This document shows, in pieces, positions 16,994-25,783 of a DNA stretch of 64,000 nucleotides. Positions within the stretch are counted from its first letter, which is position 1; each line of letters opens with the position of its first letter. The notes beneath the pieces were generated by a model. The model was not told the DNA's origin and did not search any database. It saw only the letters and a list, made by a program, of their open reading frames with translations. The translations under genes were made by a program, and so were the position numbers. This DNA comes from Mesopusillimonas faecipullorum (GTDB taxonomy: Bacteria > Pseudomonadota > Gammaproteobacteria > Burkholderiales > Burkholderiaceae_B), in contig NZ_JACDXW010000004.1 in assembly GCF_020539505.1 (NCBI RefSeq), forward strand, positions 310,001 to 374,000, written 5' to 3'.

Positions 16994-17932
16994 TTACAAC
17001 TGGCCCAGCAACAAAAACTCCATAAGTGCTTTTTGTACGTGCATGCGGTTTTCGGCTTCTTCCCACACCACGCTTTGTGGGCCGTCTATGACTTGAGCGG
17101 TGACTTCTTCGCCACGGTGGGCCGGCAAGCAATGCATGAACAAAGCCTCGGGGGCGGCGGCAGCCATCATCTCAGCGTCGACGCACCAGTCAGCGAAGGC
17201 TTTGCGCCTGGCTTCGTTCTCTTCTTCGTAACCCATGCTGGTCCAGACATCCGTGGTAACCAGGTGGGCGCCTTGGCAAGCCTGCATGGGATCATCGAAC
17301 TGCTTAAGGACGTGTGGCGCAAGTTGTCCAATACGGCTGGATTCCAGACGATAACCAGCGGGGGCTGATACGTGCAAGGTAAAACCGAGCTGTTCGGCGG
17401 CCTGCAACCAGGTATAGGCCATGTTGTTGGCGTCACCCACCCACGCGACCACCTTGCCTTCCAGGCTGCCACGATGCTCGATATAGGTGAAGATGTCTGC
17501 CAGAATCTGGCAGGGATGGAATTCGTTGGTGAGGCCGTTGATGACGGGCACGCGAGAGTGTTCGGCAAAGCGTTCAAGACGGGTTTGCTCGAAGGTACGA
17601 ATCATGACCAAGTCGACCATGCGCGATACAACGCGGGCCGTGTCTTCAATGGGCTCAGAACGACCTAGTTGCGAGTCGCCGGTGGTGAGATGGATGACCG
17701 CCCCGCCCATCTGATACATGCCGGCCTCGAATGAAACCCGGGTTCGCGTGCTGGCTTTCTCGAATACCATCGCCAGCGTGCGGTCGTGCAAGGTGCGATG
17801 CGGTTCGTAATGCTTGAATTTCTCTTTGATCAGGCGGGCTCGATCAAGCAGATAAAGAATTTCGGCCTTGGAAAAATCGTTGAACTGCAGAAAATGGCGC
17901 AGCTTGGGGGCATTGATGCTGGCGGAAGACAT
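16994..17932 (-). CDS. argF: ornithine carbamoyltransferase
   Basis: Cytoplasmic enzyme of arginine synthesis that makes citrulline from ornithine and carbamoyl phosphate; 312 residues, normal for the anabolic form. The carbamoyl-phosphate site STRTR is at 61-65 and HPCQ at 139-142. The ornithine-side motif HCLP is at 267-270 followed by AHRGEEVT, and the C-terminus MHVQKALM is typical. The next gene, on the opposite strand, is a DUF3579 gene, an arrangement seen near argF in this group. No clear ArgR box was found in the 114-base divergent spacer. Confidence 0.95.
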   Translation of the reverse strand: MSSASINAPKLRHFLQFNDFSKAEILYLLDRARLIKEKFKHYEPHRTLHDRTLAMVFEKASTRTRVSFEAGMYQMGGAVIHLTTGDSQLGRSEPIEDTARVVSRMVDLVMIRTFEQTRLERFAEHSRVPVINGLTNEFHPCQILADIFTYIEHRGSLEGKVVAWVGDANNMAYTWLQAAEQLGFTLHVSAPAGYRLESSRIGQLAPHVLKQFDDPMQACQGAHLVTTDVWTSMGYEEENEARRKAFADWCVDAEMMAAAAPEALFMHCLPAHRGEEVTAQVIDGPQSVVWEEAENRMHVQKALMEFLLLGQL

Positions 17933-18046
17933 GAGGTGCCTGTGAGTTGGGTGGCGAAACGTGTAGAGGGTAACAGTATCATATACAATCGAGTGTTGTG
18001 TCAGGAAGCGGCTCGCAATAGTGGGGCCATCGGAACTTTAGGCGTC

Positions 18047-18355
18047 ATGTCGGAGAAGCAGCAGCTGGTCATTTTGGGGTTGACCCAGTCAGGTGAACGT
18101 TTTCGACCCAGTGATTGGGCCGAGAGGTTGGCCGGGGTGATGTCCCGCTTTAAGCCCCCAGGCTTTGATGCTGGTCCTTTGGCATATTCGCCATATGTGG
18201 TTCCTTCCTATTTCGAAGGGGCTCGGTGTGTTGTTGTCGATCATCGATTACGTGAGCTCGAACCCCTGGCTTGGCGTTTTGTCTGTGGTTTTGCGCAAGA
18301 CAACCATTTGCAAACCCGCGAGCTACCACCGCAGGAACCCTCCAGCCCAAGCTGA
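18047..18355 (+). CDS. DUF3579 family protein
   Basis: A 102-residue soluble protein of the DUF3579 family, function unknown. The body SGERFRPSDWAERLAGVMSRF through YSPYVVPSYFEGARCVVVD is the family core. The ATG at 18047 is the natural start: the frame is open upstream to 17786 but that part overlaps argF in reverse and is not family-like. GGAAC lies upstream. It is divergent from argF with a 114-base spacer and is followed after 9 bases by the DUF2946 gene, though its job seems unrelated to copper. Confidence 0.8.
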   Translation: MSEKQQLVILGLTQSGERFRPSDWAERLAGVMSRFKPPGFDAGPLAYSPYVVPSYFEGARCVVVDHRLRELEPLAWRFVCGFAQDNHLQTRELPPQEPSSPS

Positions 18356-18364
18356 TTCGCATCC

Positions 18365-18787
18365 ATGCCCTTTATTGCACGGCCACTGCTTAGACTGATC
18401 TCGCTTTCAGCCAGTACATGGGTGCTGGGGCTGGCCATGTTGGCCATGGCTTGCCGTGTTGTATTGCCGGCTGGATATATGCCTGGGGCAAGCGGCGAGT
18501 TGCAATGGCTAACGCTTTGCTCGGGGGCCGGCCAAACCCGTGTGGTGGCGATTGCCCTTTTCAATGCTCACAACGACACTGGCCAAGACGACAGCGCCGC
18601 GCAGCCGCTGCATTGCGTCTTCGCGGCTCAGCTGGCGGCACAGGCTTTGCCGCCGCACACGGCTTGGGTATTTGCCGAGCCTTCTCTGTACGGCGTGGCA
18701 TGGGCCCCAGGCGAGTCTGCTGTCGCATCGTTCACAAGAAAAATAGGTTCCCCTTTGGGCGCTCGTGCGCCCCCGATGGTGGTTTAA
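18365..18787 (+). CDS. DUF2946 family membrane protein
   Basis: A 140-residue protein with one N-terminal hydrophobic helix (about residues 12-36) and the DUF2946 hallmarks: a helix ending in RVVLPAGYMPG, a CSG element near residue 52, then HC (about 83-84). The family is often found next to copper-handling or TonB-receptor genes, and here two periplasmic copper chaperone genes follow 120 bases later. The Cys and His pattern could bind a metal, but that is inference. No strong ribosome site is seen before the ATG, and coupling to the gene before (9-base gap) is possible. Confidence 0.7.
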   Translation: MPFIARPLLRLISLSASTWVLGLAMLAMACRVVLPAGYMPGASGELQWLTLCSGAGQTRVVAIALFNAHNDTGQDDSAAQPLHCVFAAQLAAQALPPHTAWVFAEPSLYGVAWAPGESAVASFTRKIGSPLGARAPPMVV

Positions 18788-18907
18788 GTTTTCAGCTTGA
18801 ACCTTATGACGCATGGCCGTGCCAGGCATGCGTTCCCTTGAGTTATACACCTGAACGCCTGACCCCTAGGGCAGTAGGCAAATCAGGTGTGCCATCGGAG
18901 CAATACC

Positions 18908-19402
18908 ATGAAATTTCTTAACAAAACCGCATTTGTCCTTGCTGGTTGCACGCTGGGCATGGCTCATGCTTGGGCTGATGTCCACGTAACTGATCCGTGG
19001 GCGCGCGCCACAGTGCCTGGCCAGCCGGCTTCAGGTGTTTTCATGCAGTTGAAATCGGATACGGATGTCCGCTTGCTGGCGGCTGAGTCTCAAGCTGCCC
19101 AGAATGTGGAGATCCACGAAATGGCCATGCAAAATGACGTGATGCGTATGCGTCAGATTCAAGACTTGGCTTTGCCTGCCGGCGAAACCGTCACCTTGGC
19201 GCCCGGCGGCTATCACATCATGCTCTTGGGCTTGGCTCAACAGCTGAAAGAGGGCGAGCACATCAGTGTCACGCTGGTGTTCGAGCAAGATGGCAAGCGC
19301 GAGACCCAGACGCTGAGTGTGCCCGTCAGAGCCCTGACACATGGGGGGCACGGCTCTGCTCCGGCTGTGCAGGGGCATGGCCATGCGCATGGCGCTCACT
19401 GA
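18908..19402 (+). CDS. periplasmic copper chaperone PCuAC family protein, His-rich C-terminus
   Basis: A 164-residue exported protein (signal cleaved near AHAWA-DV) of the PCuAC/DUF461 family, which carries Cu(I) in the periplasm to cytochrome oxidase Cu centres or for resistance. Copper-ligand residues are visible: VEIHEMAMQNDVMRM gives the His and Met ligands and GGYHIMLLG the second His-x-Met. The C-terminus (about residues 145-164) is His-rich (GHGHAHGAH), which can bind further Cu(II). The ATG follows GGAG by 7 bases. It forms a pair with the next gene, 9 bases away, which is a paralogue. Confidence 0.88.
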   Translation: MKFLNKTAFVLAGCTLGMAHAWADVHVTDPWARATVPGQPASGVFMQLKSDTDVRLLAAESQAAQNVEIHEMAMQNDVMRMRQIQDLALPAGETVTLAPGGYHIMLLGLAQQLKEGEHISVTLVFEQDGKRETQTLSVPVRALTHGGHGSAPAVQGHGHAHGAH

Positions 19403-19411
19403 GAGCGCAGC

Positions 19412-19912
19412 ATGATAAGCAAGCAATTAACAGTGTGGCTGGCGAGTTCCGTGTTTGCTGTCGGGGCGGCGCAAGCCCATGATCATGGCGGACATCATCA
19501 TGGGGCTGGAGTGGCCCCGTCTTCCGACGAGCCGCCGTTAGGGGTCAAGATAGAAGATTGCTGGATTCGGGCCTTGCCTACCCATCTACCTTCGGCTGCC
19601 TACTTCAAGGTTCGCAATGAGTCGACCGCACCCATCACCTTGTCCGGCGTCCAGACTGATGCATTTGCCCACGCTATGCTGCACGCCAGTCGAGACGAGA
19701 ATGGCATGGCGAAGATGATGCATGCCGAGCCGATAGTCATCCCCGCGGGGGGCGAGTTTGCTTTTAAAACCAGCAATGGCTATCACGTGATGCTGGAGCA
19801 AGCTCGGCAGGCTCTGGAAATGGGCAGCTCCCAGACGCTGAGCTTTCTTTTCGACAGGGGTGGTCCTTTGTCGGTTGATTGCATAGTCAAGCCGCCATCA
19901 GCGTTAGAGTAA
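19412..19912 (+). CDS. second periplasmic copper chaperone PCuAC family protein, His-rich N-terminus
   Basis: A 166-residue exported PCuAC-family protein. The signal peptide ends near AAQA, and the mature N-terminus is His-rich (HDHGGHHHG). Copper ligands fit the family: AMLHASRDENGMAKMMH and NGYHVMLEQ. It differs from its neighbour in having the His-rich tail at the opposite end and two Cys (in EDCWIRA and VDCIVK). The two chaperones are 9 bases apart and surely cotranscribed; they may pass copper to each other or serve different targets. Confidence 0.85.
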   Translation: MISKQLTVWLASSVFAVGAAQAHDHGGHHHGAGVAPSSDEPPLGVKIEDCWIRALPTHLPSAAYFKVRNESTAPITLSGVQTDAFAHAMLHASRDENGMAKMMHAEPIVIPAGGEFAFKTSNGYHVMLEQARQALEMGSSQTLSFLFDRGGPLSVDCIVKPPSALE

Positions 19913-19927
19913 GTGGCAAGTGGCATT

Positions 19928-19964
19928 TTTACGGCACAGGCACGTAGCGCGCCGGTGCCGTAAA
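19928..19964. terminator. strong hairpin between convergent genes, possible terminator
   Basis: A perfect 10-bp stem pairs TTTACGGCAC (19928-19937) with GTGCCGTAAA (19955-19964). It lies between the end of the copper-chaperone cluster and the end of the convergent dehydrogenase gene. There is no good T run, so termination is likely but not certain. Confidence 0.5.
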
Positions 19965-19983
19965 TCTGAGTGCAACGCTGGTG

Positions 19984-20955
19984 TCAGGGCTGAACTTCAG
20001 TGAGTAAACGCCCCGAGCGTGCGTAGGCGCACAGATTATCAAGCTGCAGGGCCACCATGGCGCTACGGGTTTCGATGGTGGCGCTGGCAATGTGGGGCAG
20101 CAGTGTGGCGTTATCGGCCTGTAGCAGCCCAGCAGGCACATGAGGCTCATCTTCGAAAACGTCCAGACCTGCCCCTGCGATGATGCCTTGCTCCAAGGCT
20201 TGTGCCAGGGCCTCTTCGTCGACGACGGATCCTCGTGCGATATTGATGAGAAAACCTTCAGGCCCTAGAGCCTGAAGTATCGGCATGTTTATCAGGTGCC
20301 GAGTCTGCTCGCCGCCCGTGGTGGCAATCACAAGAATGTCTGCCCATTCTGCCAGCTCGGGCAGGCTTGCGGCGTACTCGTACGGGCATTCGGGTCTAGG
20401 GTTGCGGTTGTGATAACGTACGGGCATGCAGAATCCCTGCGCGCGAGTGGCGATGGCCTGTCCGATACGGCCGAGCCCGACAATACCCAGGCGCTTGCCT
20501 GTTACACGATGCCCCATGGGGAGTGCCGCCAAGCGGCTCGTCCACTGCCCCGAGCGCAAATAACGTTCGGCTGCCCCCATGCCTCGCAAAGTGCTTAGGA
20601 TCAGACCCCATGCAAGGTCGGCAACGCAGTCGTCTAACACGTCGGGGGTGTTGCTAACCTTGATGCCGCGCCGCTTGGCATGAGCCACGTCGATATTGTC
20701 GTAGCCGACACCCAGATTACAGATAGCCTGCAATGCAGGAAACTGGTCGATGAAAGCCGCATCTACAGGAATAAAAGCGCTGGTGGCCAGCACTTGGGTT
20801 CTGTGTCCATGAGCAGCGATGCAGGCAGAGGCATCGGCGGCTTGCCAAAGTGGTACGACTTCGTAAGCGGCTTGCAGACGACTCAGGCTATCGGGCGGTG
20901 CGCTTGGGGGCAGGGCAAAGCACTGCATCAGCACCGGTAGGGCGGTATCGCTCAT
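19984..20955 (-). CDS. D-2-hydroxyacid dehydrogenase (glyoxylate/hydroxypyruvate reductase type)
   Basis: A 323-residue NAD(P)H-linked enzyme that reduces 2-keto acids such as glyoxylate or hydroxypyruvate. It has the dinucleotide site GLGRIGQAIA, the substrate loop NLGVGYDNID, the active-site Arg in NIARGSVVDE, the Glu in DVFEDEP and the His in LLPHIASAT. The start at 20955 is chosen from family length and GGAG upstream; the frame is open 50 codons more but runs into the rpsT terminator. It stands alone. The substrate cannot be settled from the sequence. Confidence 0.88.
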   Translation of the reverse strand: MSDTALPVLMQCFALPPSAPPDSLSRLQAAYEVVPLWQAADASACIAAHGHRTQVLATSAFIPVDAAFIDQFPALQAICNLGVGYDNIDVAHAKRRGIKVSNTPDVLDDCVADLAWGLILSTLRGMGAAERYLRSGQWTSRLAALPMGHRVTGKRLGIVGLGRIGQAIATRAQGFCMPVRYHNRNPRPECPYEYAASLPELAEWADILVIATTGGEQTRHLINMPILQALGPEGFLINIARGSVVDEEALAQALEQGIIAGAGLDVFEDEPHVPAGLLQADNATLLPHIASATIETRSAMVALQLDNLCAYARSGRLLTEVQP

Positions 20956-20995
20956 GATCGAACTGTGCTCCGAATAAAGTGTTGCAAACGGACAA

Positions 20996-21030
20996 CGACA
21001 AAAACCCCGCTTTTTTAAGGGCGGGGTTTT
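20996..21030 (-). terminator. rho-independent terminator of rpsT
   Basis: AAAACCCCGC (21001-21010) pairs with GCGGGGTTTT (21021-21030). On the minus strand the stem is followed by a T run, and it lies 81 bases after the rpsT stop. Confidence 0.85.
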
Positions 21031-21111
21031 AGCATCAAGCGTAAGACGGCAACTTAAAGGCCGGCAAACGCTAGGCCAAACGGCACGGGGCCGATGGCTG
21101 AGCAAGCCTTA

Positions 21112-21378
21112 TCAGGCAGCCAGGGCCTTGATGGCAGCCGACAGGCGGCTCTTGTGGCGAGCAGCTTTATTCTTGTGGATGACGTTTTTGTCGGCCACGC
21201 GATCGATGACGCTGCTAGCTTTGTGGAAGACTTCGTTGGCGGCAGCTTGGTCGCCGGCGGCGATAGCTTGGCGAACGCGCTTGATGGACGTGCGCAGCAT
21301 GGAGCGCAGGCTGGAGTTATGTTTGTTGCGGGCAACCGCTTGACGGGCGCGCTTACGAGCTTGGGCTGAATTGGCCAT
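21112..21378 (-). CDS. rpsT: 30S ribosomal protein S20
   Basis: An 88-residue, very basic, all-helical protein that binds 16S rRNA in the 30S body. The N-terminus [20 protein letters not shown] and the C-terminal [19 protein letters not shown] are typical. It is a single-gene unit with a terminator downstream. The spacer up to the aminotransferase gene (about 220 bases) holds its promoter and leader; in other bacteria S20 controls its own translation, but no site was identified here. Confidence 0.97.
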   Translation of the reverse strand: MANSAQARKRARQAVARNKHNSSLRSMLRTSIKRVRQAIAAGDQAAANEVFHKASSVIDRVADKNVIHKNKAARHKSRLSAAIKALAA

Positions 21379-21601
21379 GGTATATGTAAAGTGCTGAATC
21401 TATAAACGGAGTACCGCGCCCTGTACGGATACTGCCGCAAGCCAGTGGGCGCAAAACCAGAACCCACAGACCGTTGTTTGCGCCTTGGGTGTTTATTGCA
21501 AGCATGGTGCTTTCAATATTGGCCCAATGGTTGCCTATGCGGGCAATAAAGCCGTATAGGGTGTGCGCAAGCCTTATGGCCTGTGGCAAAAGACAACTAT
21601 T

Positions 21602-22819
21602 TTATGCTGCCCCGCTCGTTTTGTAAACCTGAGCGACAGATTGTGCAACATAGTCGAGATTATTGGGGTTAAGCGCCGAGACGCAAATGCGCCCAGTGCC
21701 TACGGCGTAAATGCCGAATTCGTTGCATAGCCTGGCGACTTGTTCTGGGCTCAAGCCCGAATAAGAGAACATACCGCGTTGGCTAAGGATGAAACTGAAG
21801 TCTTGCTGTACGCCAAGAGCGGCTAGCTTGCTGACCAACTGGCCGCGCATGTCGCGAATGCGGTTGCGCATCTGGGCGAGTTCTTGCTCCCAGAGCTGGG
21901 CGAGTTCGGGGGTGTTGAGCACCGTGGAAACGATGGCGCTGCCATGTGTGGGCGGGTTGGAATAGTTGGTGCGTATGGTGCGCTTGAGCTGGCTGAGTAC
22001 CCGTGCGCTTTCGTCGGCGCTGGTGGTAAGCAGAGTCAGGGCGCCTACGCGCTCGCCATACAAAGAGAAGGATTTCGAGAAGGACGAACTGATCACCACA
22101 TTGATGCCCAGACCGGCGAACAGGCGTACGGTGGCGGCGTCTTCTTGCAGGCCGTCGCCAAAGCCTTGGTAAGCCATGTCGATGAAAGGCAGCAGGCCGC
22201 GTGACTGAACGACCGCCGCAATGCGCTGCCATTGTTCGGGGGTGGGGTCGACGCCGGTGGGGTTGTGGCAGCATGCGTGCAGGACAACGATGGTGCCGGC
22301 TGGCAGCGACTCAAGGTGCTTGACCATGCCCTCGAAATCCAGGCCGTGGGAGTCAGCGTCGTAATAGGGGTAGGTGCCTACGTTGAAGCCTGCGCGCTCG
22401 AAGATGGCGCGGTGGTTTTCCCAGCTGGGATTGCTGATGACCACGTCAGCTTGCGGCAACCATTGACGCAGGAAGTCGGCGCCTATTTTCAGGGCTCCCG
22501 TGCCGCCCAAGGTTTGCACGGTGACGGCGCGGCCTTCGGTGATGGCGGCGTGATCGCTACCCAACAGCAAGGCTTGCGCGGCCTTGTTGTAGGCCGGGGC
22601 GCCGTCGATGGGCTGATAGCCGCGGGGGCGCGGCGTAGCCAGCAGGCGGGCTTCGGCCTGTTGTACGGCTTGCAGCAGCGGTAGGCGACCGTTTTCGTCG
22701 CCATATACGCCTACGCCCAGATTCACTTTCTGGGTGCGGGTATCAGCATTGAATTGTTCGGTAAGGCCAAGAATAGGATCGCGGGGGGCGAGTTCGACGG
22801 GAGCGAAAAGAGATGACAT
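21602..22819 (-). CDS. tyrB: aromatic/aspartate aminotransferase (PLP class I)
   Basis: A 405-residue class I aminotransferase that moves amino groups between aspartate or aromatic amino acids and 2-oxoglutarate. The PLP lysine is K249 in SSSFSKSFSLYGERVG. Other family marks are GGTGALKIG, HACCHNPTGVDPT and GRICVSALN (the substrate Arg). The N-terminus FAPVELAPRDPILGLTEQFNAD is the AspC/TyrB type. Length fits the family (about 397). It is divergent from uvrB with a 115-base spacer. AspC and TyrB cannot be told apart by eye. Confidence 0.92.
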   Translation of the reverse strand: MSSLFAPVELAPRDPILGLTEQFNADTRTQKVNLGVGVYGDENGRLPLLQAVQQAEARLLATPRPRGYQPIDGAPAYNKAAQALLLGSDHAAITEGRAVTVQTLGGTGALKIGADFLRQWLPQADVVISNPSWENHRAIFERAGFNVGTYPYYDADSHGLDFEGMVKHLESLPAGTIVVLHACCHNPTGVDPTPEQWQRIAAVVQSRGLLPFIDMAYQGFGDGLQEDAATVRLFAGLGINVVISSSFSKSFSLYGERVGALTLLTTSADESARVLSQLKRTIRTNYSNPPTHGSAIVSTVLNTPELAQLWEQELAQMRNRIRDMRGQLVSKLAALGVQQDFSFILSQRGMFSYSGLSPEQVARLCNEFGIYAVGTGRICVSALNPNNLDYVAQSVAQVYKTSGAA

Positions 22820-22934
22820 GTGTCGGCTGGGAGAGGGTGGGAAGGTGCAGGCCGTGCGCGAGAAACAGCGGGCCTGATAAATGTGATAATAAGGGGTTAA
22901 CCCTGCCTTGTCCAGAAACGAGCGGCCCGCCTAT

Positions 22935-24962
22935 ATGTCCGATACCGTGCCCGGATTTACCCGTTACCCCAACAGCCCCTTCGAGCTCTACCAGCCTTAT
23001 CCGCCGGCTGGTGATCAGCCAAGCGCCATCGAGGCCCTCACCGAGGGGGTGGAAGACGGGCTCATGTTCCAGACTTTGCTGGGCGTGACGGGATCCGGCA
23101 AAACCTACACCATGGCCAATGTCATTGCGCGCACAGGGCGCCCGGCTTTGGTGTTGGCGCCCAACAAAACTTTGGCCGCCCAGCTCTACGCCGAGTTCCG
23201 GGAGTTCTTTCCCAATAACGCGGTGGAGTATTTCGTTTCTTACTACGATTACTACCAGCCCGAAGCCTACGTGCCTTCGCGCGACCTGTTCATCGAGAAA
23301 GACTCGTCCATTAACGACCACATAGAGCAGATGCGTTTGTCTGCCACCAAAAGTTTGTTGGAAAGGCGCGACACCATTATTGTGGGTTCGGTGTCTTGTA
23401 TCTACGGTATCGGTAACCCAGGCGACTACCACGCCATGGTGCTCACCCTGAGGGAGGGCGACCGTATCGGTCGACAAGAGCTGCTGGCGCGCCTGGTTTC
23501 CATGCAGTACGAACGTAACGACATCGATTTCGCGCGGGGTACCTTTCGTGCTCGCGGCGAGATCATCGACATTTTCCCTGCCGAGCATGCGGAACTTGCC
23601 GTAAGGGTGACGATGTTCGATGACGAAATTGAAACGCTGGAACTCTTTGATCCGCTGACGGGCAAAATCAGGCAAAAAGTGCTGCGTTTTACGGTCTTCC
23701 CGCGTTCTCATTACGTGACGCCGCGAGAAACCGTTTTGCGCGCCATCGAGAGCATCAAGCTTGAGTTGCGCGAGCGCTTGGCCGAACTGACTCATGCGGG
23801 TAAATTGGTTGAGGCGCAACGCCTAGAGCAGCGCACCCGTTTCGACCTCGAAATGCTGCAAGAGCTGGGTTTTTGCAAGGGCATCGAGAACTACTCGCGC
23901 CACTTGTCGGGGGCGGCTCCAGGCGAACCACCACCTACGCTTATCGACTACCTGCCGGCCGACGCTTTAATGTTCATCGACGAAAGTCACGTCACCATCG
24001 GCCAGGTCGGCGCCATGTACAAAGGCGATCGCTCGCGCAAAGAGACCTTGGTCACCTTCGGTTTTCGATTGCCCTCGGCGCTGGATAATCGTCCTCTCAA
24101 GATGGAAGAGTTTGAGCAGCGCATGCGTCAAACCGTATTTGTGTCTGCGACGCCCGCTGCCTACGAAAAGGACCATGCGGATCAAGTGGTCGAGCAGGTG
24201 GTCAGGCCCACGGGTTTGGTGGATCCCTTGGTCGAAGTGCGTCCGGCGGCGACTCAAGTAGACGATTTGCTTGGTGAAATCAAGCTGCGGGTGGCGCAAA
24301 CACAGCGCGTATTGGTGACCACCTTAACCAAGCGCATGGCCGAGGACCTTACCGACTACCTAGGCGAAAATGGGGTGCGAGTGCGTTATCTGCACTCTGA
24401 TATCGATACGGTAGAGCGCGTTGAAATCATTCGGGACCTACGACTGGGGGCATTCGATGTGCTGGTTGGTATCAACCTGTTGCGCGAGGGTTTGGATATT
24501 CCCGAAGTTTCACTGGTCACGATACTGGATGCCGACAAAGAAGGTTTCCTGCGCTCAGAGCGCAGTTTGATTCAGACCATAGGGCGCGCTGCGCGTAACC
24601 TTGATGGCAAGGCTATTCTCTATGCCGATGTCATCACCGACTCCATGCGTCGTGCCATGGGGGAAACTGAGCGTCGGCGCATCAAGCAGATCGCTTTTAA
24701 CGAAGCGAATGGAATTGTCCCCAAAGGCGTCAACAAGGCTGTGCGGGAGCTTATCGACGGGGTCATGGCGGCTCCTGCCGGCCCAGCACAAGAAGCGCCC
24801 ATCGATATCGAGGTACTGGGCGACGATAAAAAGCTGGCTAAGGAAATCCGTCGCTTGGAAAAGCAAATGCAAGATCACGCGCGCAACCTGGAGTTCGAGC
24901 AAGCGGCACAGGTGCGCGACACCCTGCAGCGCTTGAAACAGCAGGCTGTGCTTTTGGGCTGA
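22935..24962 (+). CDS. uvrB: excinuclease ABC subunit B
   Basis: A 675-residue DNA-damage recognition helicase-like ATPase of nucleotide excision repair, working with UvrA and UvrC. Walker A is GVTGSGKT (residues 50-57), the damage-probing beta-hairpin [12 protein letters not shown] is near 103-114, the DEAD-like motif is FIDESH, and motifs V/VI include [13 protein letters not shown] and QTIGRAARN. The C-terminal UVR motif ([16 protein letters not shown]) contacts UvrC. The ATG at 22935 gives the usual N-terminus; a TTG nine codons upstream is a weaker choice. No LexA box was found upstream, unlike E. coli uvrB. Confidence 0.97.
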   Translation: MSDTVPGFTRYPNSPFELYQPYPPAGDQPSAIEALTEGVEDGLMFQTLLGVTGSGKTYTMANVIARTGRPALVLAPNKTLAAQLYAEFREFFPNNAVEYFVSYYDYYQPEAYVPSRDLFIEKDSSINDHIEQMRLSATKSLLERRDTIIVGSVSCIYGIGNPGDYHAMVLTLREGDRIGRQELLARLVSMQYERNDIDFARGTFRARGEIIDIFPAEHAELAVRVTMFDDEIETLELFDPLTGKIRQKVLRFTVFPRSHYVTPRETVLRAIESIKLELRERLAELTHAGKLVEAQRLEQRTRFDLEMLQELGFCKGIENYSRHLSGAAPGEPPPTLIDYLPADALMFIDESHVTIGQVGAMYKGDRSRKETLVTFGFRLPSALDNRPLKMEEFEQRMRQTVFVSATPAAYEKDHADQVVEQVVRPTGLVDPLVEVRPAATQVDDLLGEIKLRVAQTQRVLVTTLTKRMAEDLTDYLGENGVRVRYLHSDIDTVERVEIIRDLRLGAFDVLVGINLLREGLDIPEVSLVTILDADKEGFLRSERSLIQTIGRAARNLDGKAILYADVITDSMRRAMGETERRRIKQIAFNEANGIVPKGVNKAVRELIDGVMAAPAGPAQEAPIDIEVLGDDKKLAKEIRRLEKQMQDHARNLEFEQAAQVRDTLQRLKQQAVLLG

Positions 24963-25159
24963 TTTCGGACAAAAACACCAACCGTCGTTTTTTGACAACT
25001 TATCGGTTTGTGTTGATGCGTCCGCATAGTAGCGGCGAGCTTGAGGACTGGCGCATTCCAGATCAGTTGCCGCCATATATTGCTGCGTTGCGTAAACGTC
25101 GTTTATCCGAGGAAAAAGGTTGCCTTATTGCGGGTTTTCCCTCACAATCTGACCTCATT

Positions 25160-25648
25160 ATGACTAAAGTACTTTTCATCTGCACGGGTAATATCTGTCG
25201 CTCACCGAGCGCGGAAGGCGTATTTCGTCATCTGGTCGATGAGGCTGGTTTATCCGGCCAGGTCGAGGTCGACTCTGCCGCTACCCACAACTTCCACTTG
25301 GGCGAAGCCCCCGATGCGCGTGCGCAGGCGGCTGCTCGCAAACGTGGCTACGATATTTCGGCCTGTGTGGCGCGTCAGATACGTCCCGAAGACTTCCGAG
25401 AGTTCGATCTGATACTCTCTATGGATTGGGAAAATCTTTCGGCGCTGCAGCAAATGTGTCCGAAGGTCTATCGGCACAAGCTTATGCTGCTGATGCGTTT
25501 TGCCAACGAATTCGAAGAAGCCACTGTGCCCGACCCATACTACGGTGGGGTAGAAGGCTTTGGTAAGGTGCTCGATTACATCGAAGACGCCTGTCAAGGT
25601 GTGCTCGAGGTCGTTCGTAAGCGCGTGACCCAGTACCAGGCAGCCTAA
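25160..25648 (+). CDS. low-molecular-weight protein-tyrosine phosphatase
   Basis: A 162-residue phosphatase with the C-x5-R loop CTGNICRS near the N-terminus and the general-acid loop DPYYGG near the C-terminus; both are complete. Such enzymes remove phosphate from tyrosine kinases or other targets in exopolysaccharide or stress control. The ATG at 25160 gives the exact family N-terminus (MTKVLFIC), but no good ribosome site precedes it; the frame is open upstream to 24992. No kinase gene lies nearby, so its partner is unknown. Confidence 0.9.
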   Translation: MTKVLFICTGNICRSPSAEGVFRHLVDEAGLSGQVEVDSAATHNFHLGEAPDARAQAAARKRGYDISACVARQIRPEDFREFDLILSMDWENLSALQQMCPKVYRHKLMLLMRFANEFEEATVPDPYYGGVEGFGKVLDYIEDACQGVLEVVRKRVTQYQAA

Positions 25649-25670
25649 AAAAGGGCTCAGCCCGCCGCAA

Positions 25671-25708
25671 AAAAACCGGGTGGTTTTGTACCGCGCGGTT
25701 TTTTTTTA
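25671..25708 (+). terminator. rho-independent terminator after the phosphatase gene
   Basis: AACCGGGTGG (25674-25683) pairs with CCGCGCGGTT (25691-25700) with one mismatch and one wobble, and a run of T residues follows (25699-25707). Confidence 0.8.
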
Positions 25709-25713
25709 CCGAG

Positions 25714-25738
25714 TAAGTCTACCAATATGGTCGGGTAT
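25714..25738 (+). promoter_or_regulatory. IscR type 1 box, upstream copy
   Basis: The 25-bp site matches most positions of the E. coli type 1 IscR motif; its right half (GGTCGGGTAT) is the strongest part. It lies exactly 30 bp upstream of a better site and on the -35 side of the iscR -10 element TATACT (25743-25748). Confidence 0.6.
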
Positions 25739-25743
25739 AAGTT

Positions 25744-25768
25744 ATACTTGAGTTAATTACTCGGGTAT
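25744..25768 (+). promoter_or_regulatory. IscR type 1 box, main copy, over the iscR promoter
   Basis: The site reads ATACTTGAGT-TAATT-ACTCGGGTAT, a nearly symmetrical match to the [2Fe-2S]-IscR operator. It overlaps the -10 element TATACT (25743-25748) and the expected start of transcription. The iscR ATG lies 15 bases after it. Holo-IscR bound here should block the operon, giving feedback control. Confidence 0.75.
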
Positions 25769-25783
25769 AACCAGGGAGTCCCC

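Noticed and set aside
22743-23819. A 358-codon frame antisense to uvrB
   Set aside because: Same reason: lies over a secure, full-length uvrB and has no coding features of its own.
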